The notes: generated by a model not told the origin, from the sequence alone. Positions 43,316-57,003 are shown, counted from the stretch's first letter. The stretch: 64,000 bases of DNA from Atrina japonica (GCA_030159075.1 BROG01000239.1:124001-188000), one strand, 5' to 3'. Program-made: numbers and translations.

Positions 43316-43540
43316 ATGGACGAAAATGCCGAGAGAGCAGTGATACATTATTCACTCAAGAAAGGTGTAGCACCTAAATCATGATTGTAGCACCTAAATC
43401 ATGATGACATGGTAGCATCACTAGGAGATGATGTCCTTCCATATTCTACCGTAAAAAGGTGGGTGGCAGAAATTTAGCGTGACAGGCAGAGCATTGAGGA
43501 TAACCGCTGTTTTGGAAGGCCTCTCATTGTGACAAATAGT
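43316..43540 (+). pseudogene. mariner-type transposase N-terminal fragment
   Basis: Segments read MDENAERAVIHYSLKKGVAP and, after a short internal duplication with stops (43370-43402), DDMVASLGDDVLPYSTVKRW. This is a helix-turn-helix pattern like mariner transposases. The catalytic domain is missing. Confidence 0.6.
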
Positions 43541-44187
43541 AACTAAAGTCCGTGTTATTGTTATTGGTGACACGTTATGCATCATTTCCTAGGCAGTTAT
43601 GAGAAAACATTAAGATCAAGCGCAGTGAGAAGCTTAGTATAGGTAGTTGTCTTGGTTTACTAGGGCAATAACCTCTGCAAGTCATTGTCATGACTGCCAT
43701 TAATGATTATGATTTTCAGTTGATTTAACACCCCCACCAGATCTCCCTCCATCATCTGTTCTCAAAATTTCCGGTACCCATTTCCAGACAGACAATGACG
43801 CCATACATACAATGGAGGACTGCCTGTGCAGTTAAGGAAAGGATCTCTTTAAAAGTGGCATTGAGGCTCTTAAATATCGTGGGCTAAAGGATATAGAAAA
43901 TGAAGGATATTATGTTGAAAAATAGCACAATACTTCTCCCAAAACTCAAATCGTTGTTGAGACAAATTGATTTCCAGATCCGTGTTTGTTCAATTGTTAT
44001 ATACATATTATGGACATCCTGAAGATTAATACTTTAGTATCTTAGATTTTTATAGCCTTACATATGAGGCTCAACATCTTATCAAGTAAATTAACCGTCG
44101 TATATCGTTCCTGACTAAAATATGTAAACTCATATTTATATTATCATTCCTATCCAAAGCGCCATACTATAGTCTATCTATAAACCC

Positions 44188-44253
<66 letters not shown>
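44188..44253. repeat. (GT)n microsatellite
   Basis: About 33 GT units. Confidence 0.97.
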
Positions 44254-44255
<2 letters not shown>

Positions 44256-44318
44256 CAATCTATCTTAAAAAAGAATCAACCAAGAAAACTGTTTAGCAGT
44301 TTCTCGATTTTATTTCTT

Positions 44319-44319
<1 letters not shown>

Positions 44320-44395
<76 letters not shown>

Positions 44396-44398
44396 TAT

Positions 44399-44464
<66 letters not shown>
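44320..44464. repeat. (TA)n microsatellite with GATATAGATA interruption
   Basis: About 145 bp of TA, broken near 44393-44402. Open frames over it are artefacts. Confidence 0.97.
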
Positions 44465-44467
<3 letters not shown>

Positions 44468-44729
44468 TGCTAAAAAGATAATGTGCATACTTAAAAGTGA
44501 TATAAAAACTTTGATTGCTATTTTTTCTTACAGGCATAGTTTAATATTCTAAACGCATGTTTGAGTACTCAATTTGTCATATGTCGTGTTCGATTCGCCT
44601 TGATGGCAACACCACTCTTTGAGTTTCGAACCTAAACGACACATGGTTAGTAATCTATTCAAATTTCTTGCATTCTTTGACAGTATTTAGTGTATTGAAA
44701 TAGAAAAAAACATTGGCTTTTGGAATAAG

Positions 44730-45095
44730 ATGCCTTGCATGATTAAAAATACTTGTTTGCGTGCTATTGTGATGCTGGAAGCGGGGATGTCTCAAATCAA
44801 TGTGGTAAAGCAGTTTGGAGTTCATATTAACACTGTAAATGCTCTATGGAGACGAAATCAGCAAAATGACACCGTTCAGAACCGCCCACGATCAAAACGC
44901 CCATATGTGACGTCATGTCGGCAATATTATACGAATGTGACATTTGCGTAATCGATTTCAATCGGCTTCTTTGACCGCAAGAAGCATACTTGAGCGACTG
45001 ATAAGTCCTCGTACAGTAAGGAACAGATTGCAAGAGGCCAACATCCGTCCTCGACGTCCTGCTATCCGTCCTGATTCGTTCAATGCGTCGTAGAT
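44730..45095 (+). pseudogene. Tc1-type transposase N-terminal fragment
   Basis: The first frame has a paired-like helix-turn-helix: LEAGMSQINVVKQFGVHINT, then ALWRRNQQ and RPRSKRP. The following frame continues with ASLTARSILERLIS and RNRLQEANIRPRRP. No DDE domain follows. Confidence 0.75.
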
Positions 45096-45357
45096 GTAAA
45101 ATATACATCGGTGCAAATGGCGGTCATACACGATATTTAATTGTGAATCTTTTCTGCAACCCCTTACTTTCAGTGATTGTTTGTATTAACCATTATGAAT
45201 ATAAGCCGTGATTTGATGTTTGAGTTGAAAAACAATGCATTATATAAAACAATCATATACATAATGCTACATAATATTTTGTATATGAATCTATAAATGA
45301 AATTACCAAACTACGCAGTTTTCTTTTTTCCGCTAATAATATAATATATATATATAT

Positions 45358-45465
45358 ACTAACAGCACTATATTTTCTATGGTGTCGGATCTAAGCAAAT
45401 AGATACAAGTCCTAATATGAATTATATAAAGCACTAAAATGACTAATGACATGGGCAAAAATGAC
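45358..45465 (-). repeat. Interspersed repeat, counterpart of 3920-4025
   Basis: Minus-sense similarity including GTGCTTT and CTTAGATCCGACA. Unknown element type. Confidence 0.5.
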
Positions 45466-45574
45466 CTTTAAATGAAGAAACGGTTTTCATTTGTATGTGC
45501 GTGCTCCTATGTTTGCCTTGAATTATGCGCTGCATAATATCGCGAAAATGCGCAGACCAGAAGTGAGAGAATTT

Positions 45575-45622
45575 ATGGTTCAAAGCGCGATGCTCTACCC
45601 ACTCGGTCACGGAGTCGCCAAA
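45575..45622 (-). mobile_element. SINE family 2 head fragment
   Basis: In the minus sense it has ACTCCGTGACCGAGTGGGTAG, like the head of the full copy at 46288-46524. Confidence 0.5.
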
Positions 45623-45684
45623 AGCTCTTTGTTTTTTTTTTAAAAAGTTTTTGATTGATAATCAATATCAAAAAGAGATAAACA

Positions 45685-45850
45685 CATTCTTAAATTCCTA
45701 TATTTTTTGAAAATTACTTGAGAAACCCAGTTTGACACTTTTCCCCGTGGAATTTATCATTTCAAACTTACTATTTATATGTATACCTCACTGGACCTGA
45801 CCGCATTTTCACAAAATATATAGGAATATAAGATTTTTTATGCCTGTGTA
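45685..45850. mobile_element. MITE-like element (family M1)
   Basis: The ends TTAAATTCCTATA and TATATAGGAATATAAG are inverted, and the interior has TGGACCTGACC. Similar to 61190-61360. Confidence 0.55.
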
Positions 45851-45944
45851 TAGCTCTTATTTGTTATGGAACATCAAGTACAAGTAGAAAAAGTCTAAAA
45901 AGATCTATTGGATAACACATTTAATGTCCCCTTAAAAATCATTC

Positions 45945-46190
45945 ATCGTCACAATTGGTACAGACGTCTCAACAACCGCCAGCGTAAAGACAACTCAACA
46001 TTTCACTTAGTGACATAGAGTAATCGCAAACAAGAATATTATACCAACCGTAAAATTTGCGGAACGTTGACATCAATACTTTGTCAGTGAGTAGTTAACA
46101 TCTGTATATGAAATGTTCATATGTTGAACACGCCCTGGTATATCTGATCATTTGTGAAATATAAACTCCATATTCGACAAAATATCATGT
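45945..46190 (-). mobile_element. PLE-1 fragment
   Basis: Minus-sense RT end and start of tail (CGTCACAATTGGTACAGACG), with internal small deletions. Confidence 0.75.
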
Positions 46191-46287
46191 AACGTTACAA
46201 TTACTGATTAGAAATCAAATGATTCTTTGCTAAAATGGTGAAATTAAAAGGAAAATTATGACACATCTACATCGAAACTACCTTGAG

Positions 46288-46524
46288 TATATATATATTT
46301 TTTGTTTAACGCCATACTCAACAATCTTTCAGTGATATGATGGCGTCCAGTTTTTATTGTTGGAGGAGAAACCCCGGTTACCCGGGTAAAGACCACCGAC
46401 CTTCCGCTAGAAAACTGGCAAACTTTCCCACTTAATTCGAAATGACCCTAGCGGGATTCGAACCAGAGGTGAGAGGCCTTGTGATTTAAAGCGCAATGCT
46501 CTAACCACTCGGCCACGGAGGCCC
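46288..46524 (-). mobile_element. tRNA-derived SINE (family 2), with TSD
   Basis: In the minus sense it begins GGGCCTCCGTGGCCGAGTGG (A box) with B box GGTTCGAATCCC, and ends GGCGTTAAACAAAAA. Flanked by AACTACCTTGAG (46276-46287) and AACTGCCTTGAG (46525-46536). Confidence 0.85.
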
Positions 46525-47012
46525 AACTGCCTTGAGAGGCTAAGCTAGTGACTCATATTACTAGACATTGGGCATATATTCGGTGAAATGTGGCATTGAT
46601 ACAAATAAAATTAAACATTTGGAACATAATGAACTATTTATCACCGTAGTTTAATAAATGAATGCATTTTAAGTTTGTTTTCGACATAATTCTTAAATTT
46701 TATGTTGCTAAAAATCGTTATATAACTTTAGGTGACGACTTTTTGGAGACAGCATTGCAAATTTTGTCGAGTCAGATAATTTATTTTCAATACGTCACAA
46801 GACAGAATATTTATTTTTAATCTTTTTAGAGACATATTAATTACAAAAAATAATTATGAGCCTGTGTGTTATTACTTGACATAATGCTGAACTTTAACAT
46901 TGAATTAAATATATAATATGAAATATAAATGGTATTTAAATCTTCATGTATAGAGGAAATACACACAATCACACATGCATACACACAAACATCAAAATAC
47001 ATACACACACAC

Positions 47013-47153
<141 letters not shown>

Positions 47154-47159
47154 AATTGC

Positions 47160-48358
47160 TTTACCAGTTTATGTTGTATTTTCTTTATTTTGACCTACGT
47201 TATGTCTTCACCACCGGGAAAGCAATTTTGTGATCTTCTTTTCAATTTTATATTTGTAAATAGTTTTATTTGTTCAGATATGAAAAATAGAAACATAATT
47301 CATAATAATTATATTTACATACTGACTGTAATTTCCTTCATTACAGATATACAGAACGATTGTATAGTTGTTTCAATAACACAAGTAGGCTATCACGTCA
47401 TCTAAGTGTTGACCGCTTTACTTTTGGCGTAGGAATACATGAATATTTAAGAAACCCTTTCCATGACCATGTATTTGTCAGACAAGTATTCTCATAAATC
47501 AATGAAGAATAAAATAACACACATTTATTTCGTATTTTTATTTAATCTTAAAACTCATTCTTGTTTTTCACAACCTGTAATGTCAATGTCGAGCATAGGT
47601 AGTGTTCACAGGTTTTTCAGTAAATGACGGGATACTCTATGTAATTAGACTTATCGTGTTTGCGTTATAAAATATATGATCAGCTGGTAAATATTGAAGT
47701 CTGAATTGACCTACATAACATATGGATATATTATACTTTATAGGCCTACACGGATTTTCCATAACGAACGTGTCGATAATTATCTTTTAAACAGAACAAT
47801 AAAAGTTTGTTATTTCACAACATAATATGCATTTGTCTTGTTTCAATTGATTCGAAGGATTTGCTAGTGGGCTAGCCTATATACTGAAATACTTACGAAA
47901 AGATCACGGCATTTCACAGCTGATTCAACGATTGGTAAAAATGCCAAATAGAATGGCTACTTCCAGTTGTCATGAACGAGTATTAGCAGTCACACTCAAA
48001 CTTTATGTGGTATATTCTTTCTGTTGCTATCCAAATCGCACATGTAGGCCTATCAGTCATTTGCATAAGGTCCATTCTGGCAATTCTTTTCCGACACATT
48101 TAACCCTTCTCTACTGAATGGTTGAATATTAATAATCGCGAACTAAATCTGAGAATAAGTATTCAAAATGGTCAATATCACTAGTTTCTTTGAAAATGAT
48201 ATAAAAAAAGAAATTAAACCTTGATTTCATTTAGTATTTGCGGTCAGAAAGTAGAACTACTTCTCATGTCAAAACAGCTGTAGAACTATTACGTCATATG
48301 AAAAGACCCCCCGCAAAGTCAGTATAGTATCCAGTGGACTACAGTTTCACAGAAAAAT

Positions 48359-48391
<33 letters not shown>

Positions 48392-48393
48392 TA
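47160..48393. other. Non-coding stretch
   Basis: No gene or repeat boundary recognised apart from a (TA)n run at about 48361-48390. Confidence 0.5.
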
Positions 48394-48540
48394 TAAGGAT
48401 TGTTTTTTATTTTTTGAACATCATCGGGGTATAAAAGCAATTGGTCATGGAAAAAATACTTCGTGCTGCACAGAATTTTTTCCCATCAACAATTGCTTTT
48501 ATACCCCAATGATGTTAAAAAAAATGAAAAACAATCCTTA
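48394..48540. mobile_element. Foldback/MITE-like hairpin with ~65-bp arms
   Basis: The arms, about 48394-48458 and 48475-48540, are imperfect inverted copies (TAAGGATTGTTTTT … AAAAACAATCCTTA, sharing GGGGTATAAAAGCAATTG). The loop is only about 16 bp. Confidence 0.8.
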
Positions 48541-48876
48541 AATGTTTACTTGTATTGTGTGTACGTGCACAAGAGATCCTGTTGTGTCAAGACACGTCAT
48601 ATATATCAGTAACACCGGCAATGATTTACAAGAATAAACAGCAAAACAAAATGTATCCACACCTTTAATTTGCATAAACTACTGTAAATGTGTATGTAAC
48701 ACTTACATAATAGATATTAACTTTGACCCGTAAGCTTCAGGTTTGTACATTCCAATGATAATGTTATCCAAGATGACAAACGAGTAATAAACATTTTACG
48801 TATAAAGCATTAATCATCCAACACTATTGTTTATGTTATACGTAATTCCGAGCACCTGTTTCACCTGGCTATACAT

Positions 48877-48884
48877 TATATAAA
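48877..48884 (+). promoter_or_regulatory. TATA box of gene C
   Basis: TATATAAA. The same promoter block occurs inverted at 63699-63706 before gene D. Confidence 0.65.
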
Positions 48885-49350
48885 GGCGAATTTTAGACTA
48901 CAGGCGTTGTATTGTAATTGTATTGAGAAGGTAAGAACACTTAATTATAATCTTATTGCGATACATATGTTATGCGGTAGACATTTTTAATAAAGGGACG
49001 TTAGAATGATTTAATTTTATTATTAAGCATACATTGTGAGTTAGCGTCTTACTGAGTTAAGATCTGAGTTAACTGTTCGGAAATAGCTGGTAAATGATTT
49101 TCGACTATGATGCAGAGTCAATCCTCAATTGTTATAATCTGAGTTTGCCTGTGGTGGACTCGTACTGCAGTTTTAATTGCTTATTCTTTTTTATCTTCAA
49201 TTTCTACAGTTTTGTTTATCATAACATATTGGTCATCCCATGGCCATTTATCTATGAACTAAATTTGTTTTTGTTTGCTCGCACCTCGGTCAATCCATTA
49301 CCCAACTTACTGGACACATATCAGGCGTATCATCCCATACAATATAAAAA

Positions 49351-49468
49351 ATCTCGGATACCAAAGTATAAATCAATAGAATGTCCAGGACATAGATACA
49401 AATCTGGTAAAAATGGACAAACACGGACCTCTGGAAACAAAGAGGTGGGATCAGGTGCCATGGAGGAG
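49351..49468 (-). mobile_element. PLE-1 tail fragment in the 5' UTR intron of gene C
   Basis: Minus-sense tail from GATACCAAAGTATAAATC to CCATGGAGGAG. Confidence 0.75.
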
Positions 49469-49678
49469 TTCGTATATAATGCGTATTGATAAAAATGGAA
49501 ATTAAGATTTTTCACTTTTTTTTCTGTAAATAAAAATGTGTTGTTCCGCTACTTTACTAAACAGTTATTGCAAAATAGATCAATGTTTTCCCTTGAGATG
49601 TTTTGTTAGTTGATATTTAAAACATCTGATTAACAACTCTATATTTGTCTTCTCAGAGAGTTAACAAGAAATTCAAGT

Positions 49679-52600
49679 ATGGTTTCCAGAAAGCTTATTT
49701 TTGTCTTGTTTGCGATTCTAGGTAAGTTATAATTTATTTTATCAAAATCAAAGTAAAGTTTTATCTTGTTGTGTACGTCGGTGTGCAGTTTGAACTTAGA
49801 GATACTGAGGGCATACATTACTCAGGATGATATAACACTGTCACATATTTCTTATTCCAGTCATATCATGATTCTGCATGTCGTATTTATCAGAGTGTAA
49901 ACCACATTTATGTTGAGAGCCCGATATCATGGCCTATGGTTTTGGGTTGGATTCATATTAGTGTACATGTATCTTATAATGAGAACTATTTTTCAAATCC
50001 GAATAAAATATGTAAAAACATATACAGTTGAGACCTTCTTAAAAGTGACATTTGAATTGAATTGCAAATTTTGGACATATAAGACAGAGAGTCACTTAAT
50101 ACAGACTAGGTGATATATATTGAACACTTATGGGCGATCTTAACTTTGTTCCAATTATATACAGGATAGAGGTTACTTTGGCAGTCTACTCTGTATTATT
50201 AATTTACTATTTTTATACTGCAATTGTTATATTATACAGAGAACGGTCAGTGCGTCAAACACTAAACAATTTAATCACTGTAAACCGTTGCCGTTTTCCG
50301 AATCCAAATACAACATAGAAAATACTACTAATTTATTGTTTAAATATTGCCTGCAGCAGTATGCAGGCCAGTGTGTCACACACTTTAACCAACCGAGTCA
50401 CTGTTAACCGTTGATACAAATAAGAAGTAGTTTTATAAATGCTATCTGTACGATCTACCGTATTTAGTCATATTTATGTTTGTAGATGTGCATTTTGATT
50501 TTTACAAGCTCGGAAACATATATTTCAACTGTAATATCAATGTACGGTCGTTTCAGAAGTTGATAGCATACTTTTAACATAACAAACATTCATTTATAAT
50601 TTGATACATATACCCGTGAAACTATCATCAATAAATGGTTATTAATTTCAACACTATGCACAACCTATGTGTTACAGCAATAGTAACAAATTAAATTTTA
50701 CATGAACTACTGAGCTAAATACTTGGCGTTGTATATTTCAGTGCTCACTGGCGGGGAAAGTGATGCAGCGCCAAAACCAGGGGACTTAAATGTTGTTAAT
50801 GCAGGTAATGTGTCGTTTGGTTGCAAGTGTATGTATGCTAGTACCATAAAGAAATATGAGTTTTAAAGATAACTAAATATTTTTGTTTGTTTGTTTAAAT
50901 ACTTACTAAACTATCAGGTACACGATAAGCACCAGTTTTAATGATGAATGCTATCCCGTTGTAATATACTCGGATAAAGATTTACACTTCCTCACAAAAA
51001 TAACTTTGGATCCACCGTGGCAAACGTTGATTGTTTTCAAGGTTTAAAAGGGTATTTCGGTATTAACCAAATAATATTTCGAGTTTTTGTACTTTTACTA
51101 CTTTTCTTGATGTACAATAATACATACGATCTATACACAGGCATTACAAATTTTATATTCCTATATAACATGCGAAAATAAACTTAGATCCATTGCTGTA
51201 TGCATGTACAAATAGTAAGGCTGCATTAATCAATTGCAAGTAAATAACTGCTAAACTTTCTTATGCAATACTAAAGTATATTCTGTCACAACATGATGGC
51301 AATGTTTACTGTAGTTCATTCTTGTCTAAGCAATACTAAAGTATACTCTGTCACAAAATGATGGCAATGTTTACTGTAGTTCATTCTTGTCTAAGCAATA
51401 CTAAAGTATACTCTGTCACAAAATGATGGCAATCTTTACTGTAGTTCATTCTTGTCTAATGTAAAGTATAATTAGACATTGCCGTCACTTTTATTTACAG
51501 GCATACAGAAAAGATCAGTGGAAGCATTTGAAGCCCCCAAAGGTAAGAAACTTTAACAACAACATATTTATTTTACACTGTATGTAAGTGACAGTTTTCC
51601 CGGTATAATAGACATGAAAACTATCGTCATATCAACCAGAATTAAAAACGACGTACTTTGCCACGAAAGGGATGGTAAGTTAAAATCACAATTGATTAAC
51701 CAAAACTATAGCTCAATATTAACGTATGGTATCACATTTCCTGCCAGAATGTAAATTATTTCATATTTCAATGACCCATTTCGTGTAAGGAAATTCAAAC
51801 ACATTATCTACTGATATCGCTGCTGTACTAACATAACGCAAATTAAATCTATATCTTCAAAAGTTCAGTGTATAATGTTTGTATTTTCAAGGGTTTGTGG
51901 AATAATGTAAGCAACTTATTTCATGTGTCACTGCATTGCAGAAAGCGTTCCTACATTATTACCTACTAATACGTTGTACGTACATAATGTAAATGGAGTT
52001 TATACGTGTATATGCAACTGCATAGGGTGTAAGTTTTGTACATGTACTGTCAAATGTTTAGAACATGAACTTGAAGACATAAACAGTTAAGTATGTACAT
52101 ACTTAATATATTACTGTAAGTTTTATTATTAAACAACTGATGAAAAGTATTGTTATGGTTGACCTAACTTGTTCCGAAGTAAAAAGGTCGACGAGGTACT
52201 GTATGTAGTAATACAATGTTGAATGGCAAATTTAAAAACGCAGTTTGCTTTTGTTTTTTGTTTGTTTAACGTCCCACTCAGGAATCTTTTACTTATATGG
52301 AGACGTCATCAAATGCCGGTGAAGGGCTTAAAATTTTGGCCTATGCTATGCCGACACCTACTGTGACATGGGACCTCGGTTTTTACTGTCTTATCCGGAG
52401 GACAGGAAACCGAACTGGATCCGGCTGGACTCGAACTCACTACCTCACGACCAAGAGTCGAACGCGCTACCGACTGAGCCAGGCCGGCTCTAAACACACA
52501 GTTACAGACACATACCCACAGACACACACATACACACACACTAACACACACATACATACACACACCGTTCTACAGGTAAACGCATATGACATCCAAAGGT

Positions 52601-52773
52601 TAACATATAAGACATACAGGGGAAGTCTTTATTTCAACCACTCAGACAAAAATGTCTCTTTTGTGTGATATAATAATATGAATGTATAGATGTATTTCAT
52701 ATTGTCACAATATTTCATGTTTTATGATTTCTACATTTTCTTTTATTTTACAACAGCTCCGAGTGATAACTGA
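49679..52773 (+). CDS. Gene C: small secreted peptide precursor, four coding exons
   Basis: A 5' UTR exon ends at 48930 (GTAAGAAC donor). Predicted coding exons are 49679-49721, 50742-50804, 51501-51542 and 52757-52773, giving 54 residues. Exon 1 is a signal peptide (MVSRKLIFVLFAIL). Exon 2 gives an acidic/Pro spacer ending GDLNVVNA. Exon 3 reads IQKRSVEAFEAPK with a Lys-Arg site that may be a proprotein cleavage point. Exon 4 ends APSDN. Poly(A) signal at 52908-52913. No cysteines. It looks like a neuropeptide- or defence-peptide-like precursor, but I recognise no family. Paralogous to gene D, inverted. Confidence 0.75.
51265..51459. repeat. 65-bp tandem repeat, three copies
   Basis: Units start at 51265, 51330 and 51395 (GCAATACTAAAGTATA). 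In intron 2 of gene C. Confidence 0.9.
52256..52491 (-). mobile_element. SINE family 1 copy in intron 3 of gene C
   Basis: Minus-sense copy with the full tRNA-like head at its right end (GAGCCGGCCTGGCTCAGTCGG in reverse) and a deletion in the body near 52348. Confidence 0.88.
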
Positions 52774-52913
52774 TCTTGACGTACAGCTTAACGAACTGTC
52801 ACTTCAATACTACATTATGTAAACGTATGAAGACTTCCGTCTAAACCGTATAAGGGATTGGAGTCTGATGGTTGTTTACTGGTCACATTTGATTTTATAT
52901 TTTTATGAATAAA

Positions 52914-53602
52914 TAAATATGTAATACTTTTTATGGTGTTTATATATTATTTTTATGAATGACGTCATTCACAATCAACCACCATTTCAAGTAAAAGATC
53001 AACGGTTAACATTTTTTTTGGTCGGTATAATGACCTCGTCTGTGATGACTAATTACGACAGAAATGTTGAATAACCTGTTCGATTGCCATTGTTATATCA
53101 CGCGTTCCTCCTTTTGTTTAAATCTCAAAATGACGGCAGGTTAAGTTCATAGTCTGAATTCAGTGGCGTATGATTTAAATCAAAATTTTACGATAATTCT
53201 TACATGCAAAACATTGGCCAAATAGCCACTGTCCGTTGCGACAATCGAGGACCACAACATAAATGAACAACCAAGGGCGAAAAACCACAGATAATATTAG
53301 TACAGGATCTAGATATTATTTCCCTAAAGTAAAAAAGAAATACTGAACAGAACTGAAAACATGAAGGACCAACAACATTTTCTGATACATACGCCTATAT
53401 GTAAAATATAATCAAACGTACCAAGCACAGTTCTACAAAATAGAATTAAAATTATGAACACACGGCAGTGTGTGTAAATAATTATACTGTTAGATAGATA
53501 TACAAGAAGAAAACAAAAACATTATAATAAAAACAAAACAATAAAGAAAAAAAAACGAAAGAATGGGACAGACACATTCATATTACGGAACAGAATATAA
53601 AG
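52914..53602. other. Non-coding stretch
   Basis: Downstream of gene C. Nothing recognised. Confidence 0.5.
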
Positions 53603-53809
53603 TACTGTATACAGGGAATTTTCGCCCCAATTTTATTTTCGCCCCTTCGCCCTCATCGTCAGTGGGCAAATTCAAAACTGTGCGAATTCAAAATGGTAAA
53701 TTCATTTCTTTTATAATAAAAGTGTGGGCGAATTTAAAACGGGGCGAAACCGTTCGCAAGTGCATTAGGGCGAAAATAACACGGGGCGAAAATAACCCTG
53801 TATACAGTA
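53603..53809. mobile_element. MITE with ~43-bp TIRs (family M3), 207 bp
   Basis: Starts TACTGTATACAGGG and ends CCCTGTATACAGTA. Inside each end GGGGCGAAAAT-like strings repeat in inverted orientation. The open frame over it is chance. Confidence 0.8.
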
Positions 53810-53847
53810 TTTAGATTCGAAAAGGTACAAACGATTTACTGATATAT

Positions 53848-53905
<58 letters not shown>
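53848..53905. repeat. (AC)n microsatellite
   Basis: Pure AC array of about 56 bp. Confidence 0.97.
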
Positions 53906-53908
<3 letters not shown>

Positions 53909-54060
53909 CGAATCAAATATCCTTTTCTAAATTTACATTTTCTATGTCCAATACATATATTAAAATTCCGTTGTAACAGCATTTATACCGCGCGGCAATT
54001 ATATTTCGTGCAACAAAATAGCGGAGACAAATAATCATGAAAAGAAAAAGAAACTATAAC

Positions 54061-54062
<2 letters not shown>

Positions 54063-54114
<52 letters not shown>
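54063..54114. repeat. (AC)n microsatellite
   Basis: Second AC array, about 50 bp. Confidence 0.97.
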
Positions 54115-54116
<2 letters not shown>

Positions 54117-54154
54117 CTTACAAAAACAGCAACAACAAAACAAACACTAAATGC

Positions 54155-54598
54155 AAAGGCGTAGGAACCGGGGAAGCCCCCACTTTTTCACATACAAATT
54201 TTATTTTATATTATCATAAATTCTAGAATCCTGAAAAAAGGTTTCCCAGAGTTTTTGAATTAGGCCTACCAAAATTTTCGTGCCTCTACGCTCGGCGAAA
54301 ACAATTATAGCTATATTCTTCCTTTCCTCTAGCTCGAAATCTTGACAACCAGGCTTTGTCTGTGTATCTTGTATTTTATAGATTTGGACTACAGGCTTTG
54401 TATTATATGTTGTGTTTGCTCTTCACATCGGTAAAGATATATTCCTTTGCGTAGGCGTAGAAACTGGTGGCAGGGGTGCTACGCCCCCCTTTTTCACATA
54501 CAAATTTTATCATATCGTCTGAAATCCAGAAAAGGTCTTCCCAAAGCTTTTAAATTAGGCCCACCAAAATGTTCTCGCCTCGCTACGCTCGGTGAAAA
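54155..54598 (+). repeat. Two copies of a ~150-bp interspersed repeat
   Basis: 54155-54302 and 54449-54598 share GGCGTAG, TTTTTCACATACAAATTTTA, AATTAGGCC and ACGCTCGG strings in the same order. Type unknown. Confidence 0.65.
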
Positions 54599-54599
54599 C

Positions 54600-57000
54600 C
54601 TAATCTAATATCTGAATAAATTTGCCTATTTACTAGCGGAAAACACGTGGTCTCTCCCCGGTTCCTTTTCTCCACCATTAAAAAGAGTCCGCCACCATAA
54701 CTGAAAATTTTACGTAAAACACTATTTAAAATTCTCAGCACAATTGTATTAATATGAAAATTTATGTGTAAATCAAATTTCCATTGGATCAAAATGTATA
54801 CGATTTTCCCTTGTGTTATTCTCAGCTAAAGATCTGAAAATATCATCATTTGATGATATCGAATTCTCAATAATTTACGTGAAGTAACCAGTGCCTGGAG
54901 AGTTGATAAAAAAGTTGTGAAACCTTTAATTTTTCTATATAAAGTCGAAAAATTAAAAACAAATTCCTCCAAAATTTTCACTGAGCGTAGCTAGGCGAAT
55001 AACTTTTAAATTTACACCTACTCCAACTGAATTCTCAGTCTCCTTTTGATGATGTATGCATTGAATCACAAATGGGAATAACTTTATGTCACCAGCATAA
55101 AAAATAGCCATCCCCCACTTTTGAACTGCCTCCTACGTCACTGAAATGCTACTAATTTTGACTGAGTTCAGAAACAGGGAACTCAGGCTTGGACCGAAAT
55201 GAGAATTTGTAAATATTTCAAAAACAAACATATAAATCATGTACCCCGTCATCATGGATTTTCCAAGTTGTCAAGACGCTGTGTGTGCACGATAGCCAGT
55301 TATTTTCTCAATAATATCCGACCGATAATATAAGCAATTCATTAAGATTTTTTAACATGAAACAAAAAGGAAACACGACACATAGGCTCTGTTACCTAGA
55401 AAAAGAACGACTGTCAAAAACATCGCCGTCGAATTCTCATAAACCCCGGGATGAATAGAAATAATACCGTGACAGTATGGATCCATGCCTTATTTATACT
55501 TTCACCATACTCTTATTCACTTTAACAGCTGGTGAAGTGAATTTAGCTATTTGTTATCTGGCATGTATTATTCAACTAACTCCATGACCACGAAAACATG
55601 GTGTTTCTATCAGCAATTATATTAGCTCCCATTACAGTCTGTTTATTAATATAAAAATCACACTTTTAGATTATTACTTAAATTTAATCATTCTTTGTCT
55701 TTGTCTGTGTGTGTGTATTTCTTTCTCCTTTTTTTGGTGCGAGAATGTAGTGATTTTACCATGTTAATATCTAGATGCCATAAACAATACACGCTTTCAG
55801 ATAAACACACATCCATATTACCAAGACCGGCCACATTTAAAACCGACGTACCTTTCCGTTCAATTTACATATCAGTTCAGAAAACTTCCCCAAAGGGGAA
55901 ACGACCTAAAATAGTCCGGTAAACGGAGAAAAGATACGGATAGAACAAGTCTCTCTAGCAACGGGAACATATATTCTTGTCAGAAATGTTTAAGTCAATA
56001 GGAAACAAATTAAAGCTGACTGCCAACATACAGATAAAGTATTGTTGAGTGTGGCGAAAAACACCAATAAAAAAGAACAAAACTGTGTTATATATATCTG
56101 ATATCGGTATTCACAATTATAATTCAATTTTGTTTATGTTATCGTTTTCATATTAGAGCCGTGTATACGGAAACTGAAGTACATTTGCGACCACATAGGT
56201 ATTATTATTTACAAAAATAGTACAACTAGTTTTTATTTCCAAGTGAAATCAAACATCAAAGAGATTTTCACAGGCGGATGATCATGTTTATGAAAAACAA
56301 CTCGGCTACTTATACAGATCTGCATAGCTACCGTATTTTTTTAAACATAGTAAATATTACAAGTAGATTTAAAATAACTATACACTATCAATTCATTGAA
56401 ATAAAAAATAGTATTGAAAACATTCATAATCACCATACGATTTCTAAAATCATGAGCATAAACATCTAACGTCATGCATTTACGTTGTAGATCGTATTTG
56501 AACACCGCCGCGTTTCGAACTCGTCCAAAATCTATCTATGCTAAAACCAAGATGGGGACTGTATGTTGTAAGCTGTATGTATAGAAACTCCGTATCTCAA
56601 AATTATTTTTGTCGATTACGAGCTGCATAAACGTTTGTAGGAGAAACAAATGCTGTTTTCAGTTACGACAAACTGTAATAGATACCTTGATATCGATTTC
56701 TTGGAGAGAAGTGAGGAAATATTAAAATAATTTCGATTCTTCCGATTCACAGATCATGTGACGAGGCCAGTCAATGTGACCACAGGGGTTCACGAGTCAA
56801 TGACTTTCACAAGCTTTATAACGCATTATGTATGGTAGAACCCAGGACATTTTGTATATACCCCAAACGTTCATTTGCTATACTACCTTGGCATCATAAA
56901 TCTGATATATAACTTTGTATATCTTATATACTTTGTATATGTGTAATTTGATTTTATCATTTAATTTATAAATGCCCCTTTCGCAATATTGTTTGTTTGT
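54600..57000. other. Non-coding stretch
   Basis: No gene supported. Open frames of 60-75 codons here lack domains. Confidence 0.5.
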
Positions 57001-57003
57001 ATG

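Noticed and set aside
44276..44537. Long Ile-Tyr open frames at this and other (TA)n arrays
   Set aside because: Direct products of dinucleotide repeats, not genes.
51265..51459. Three 65-bp repeats as a CRISPR-like array
   Set aside because: The units abut with no spacers and lie in a eukaryotic intron.
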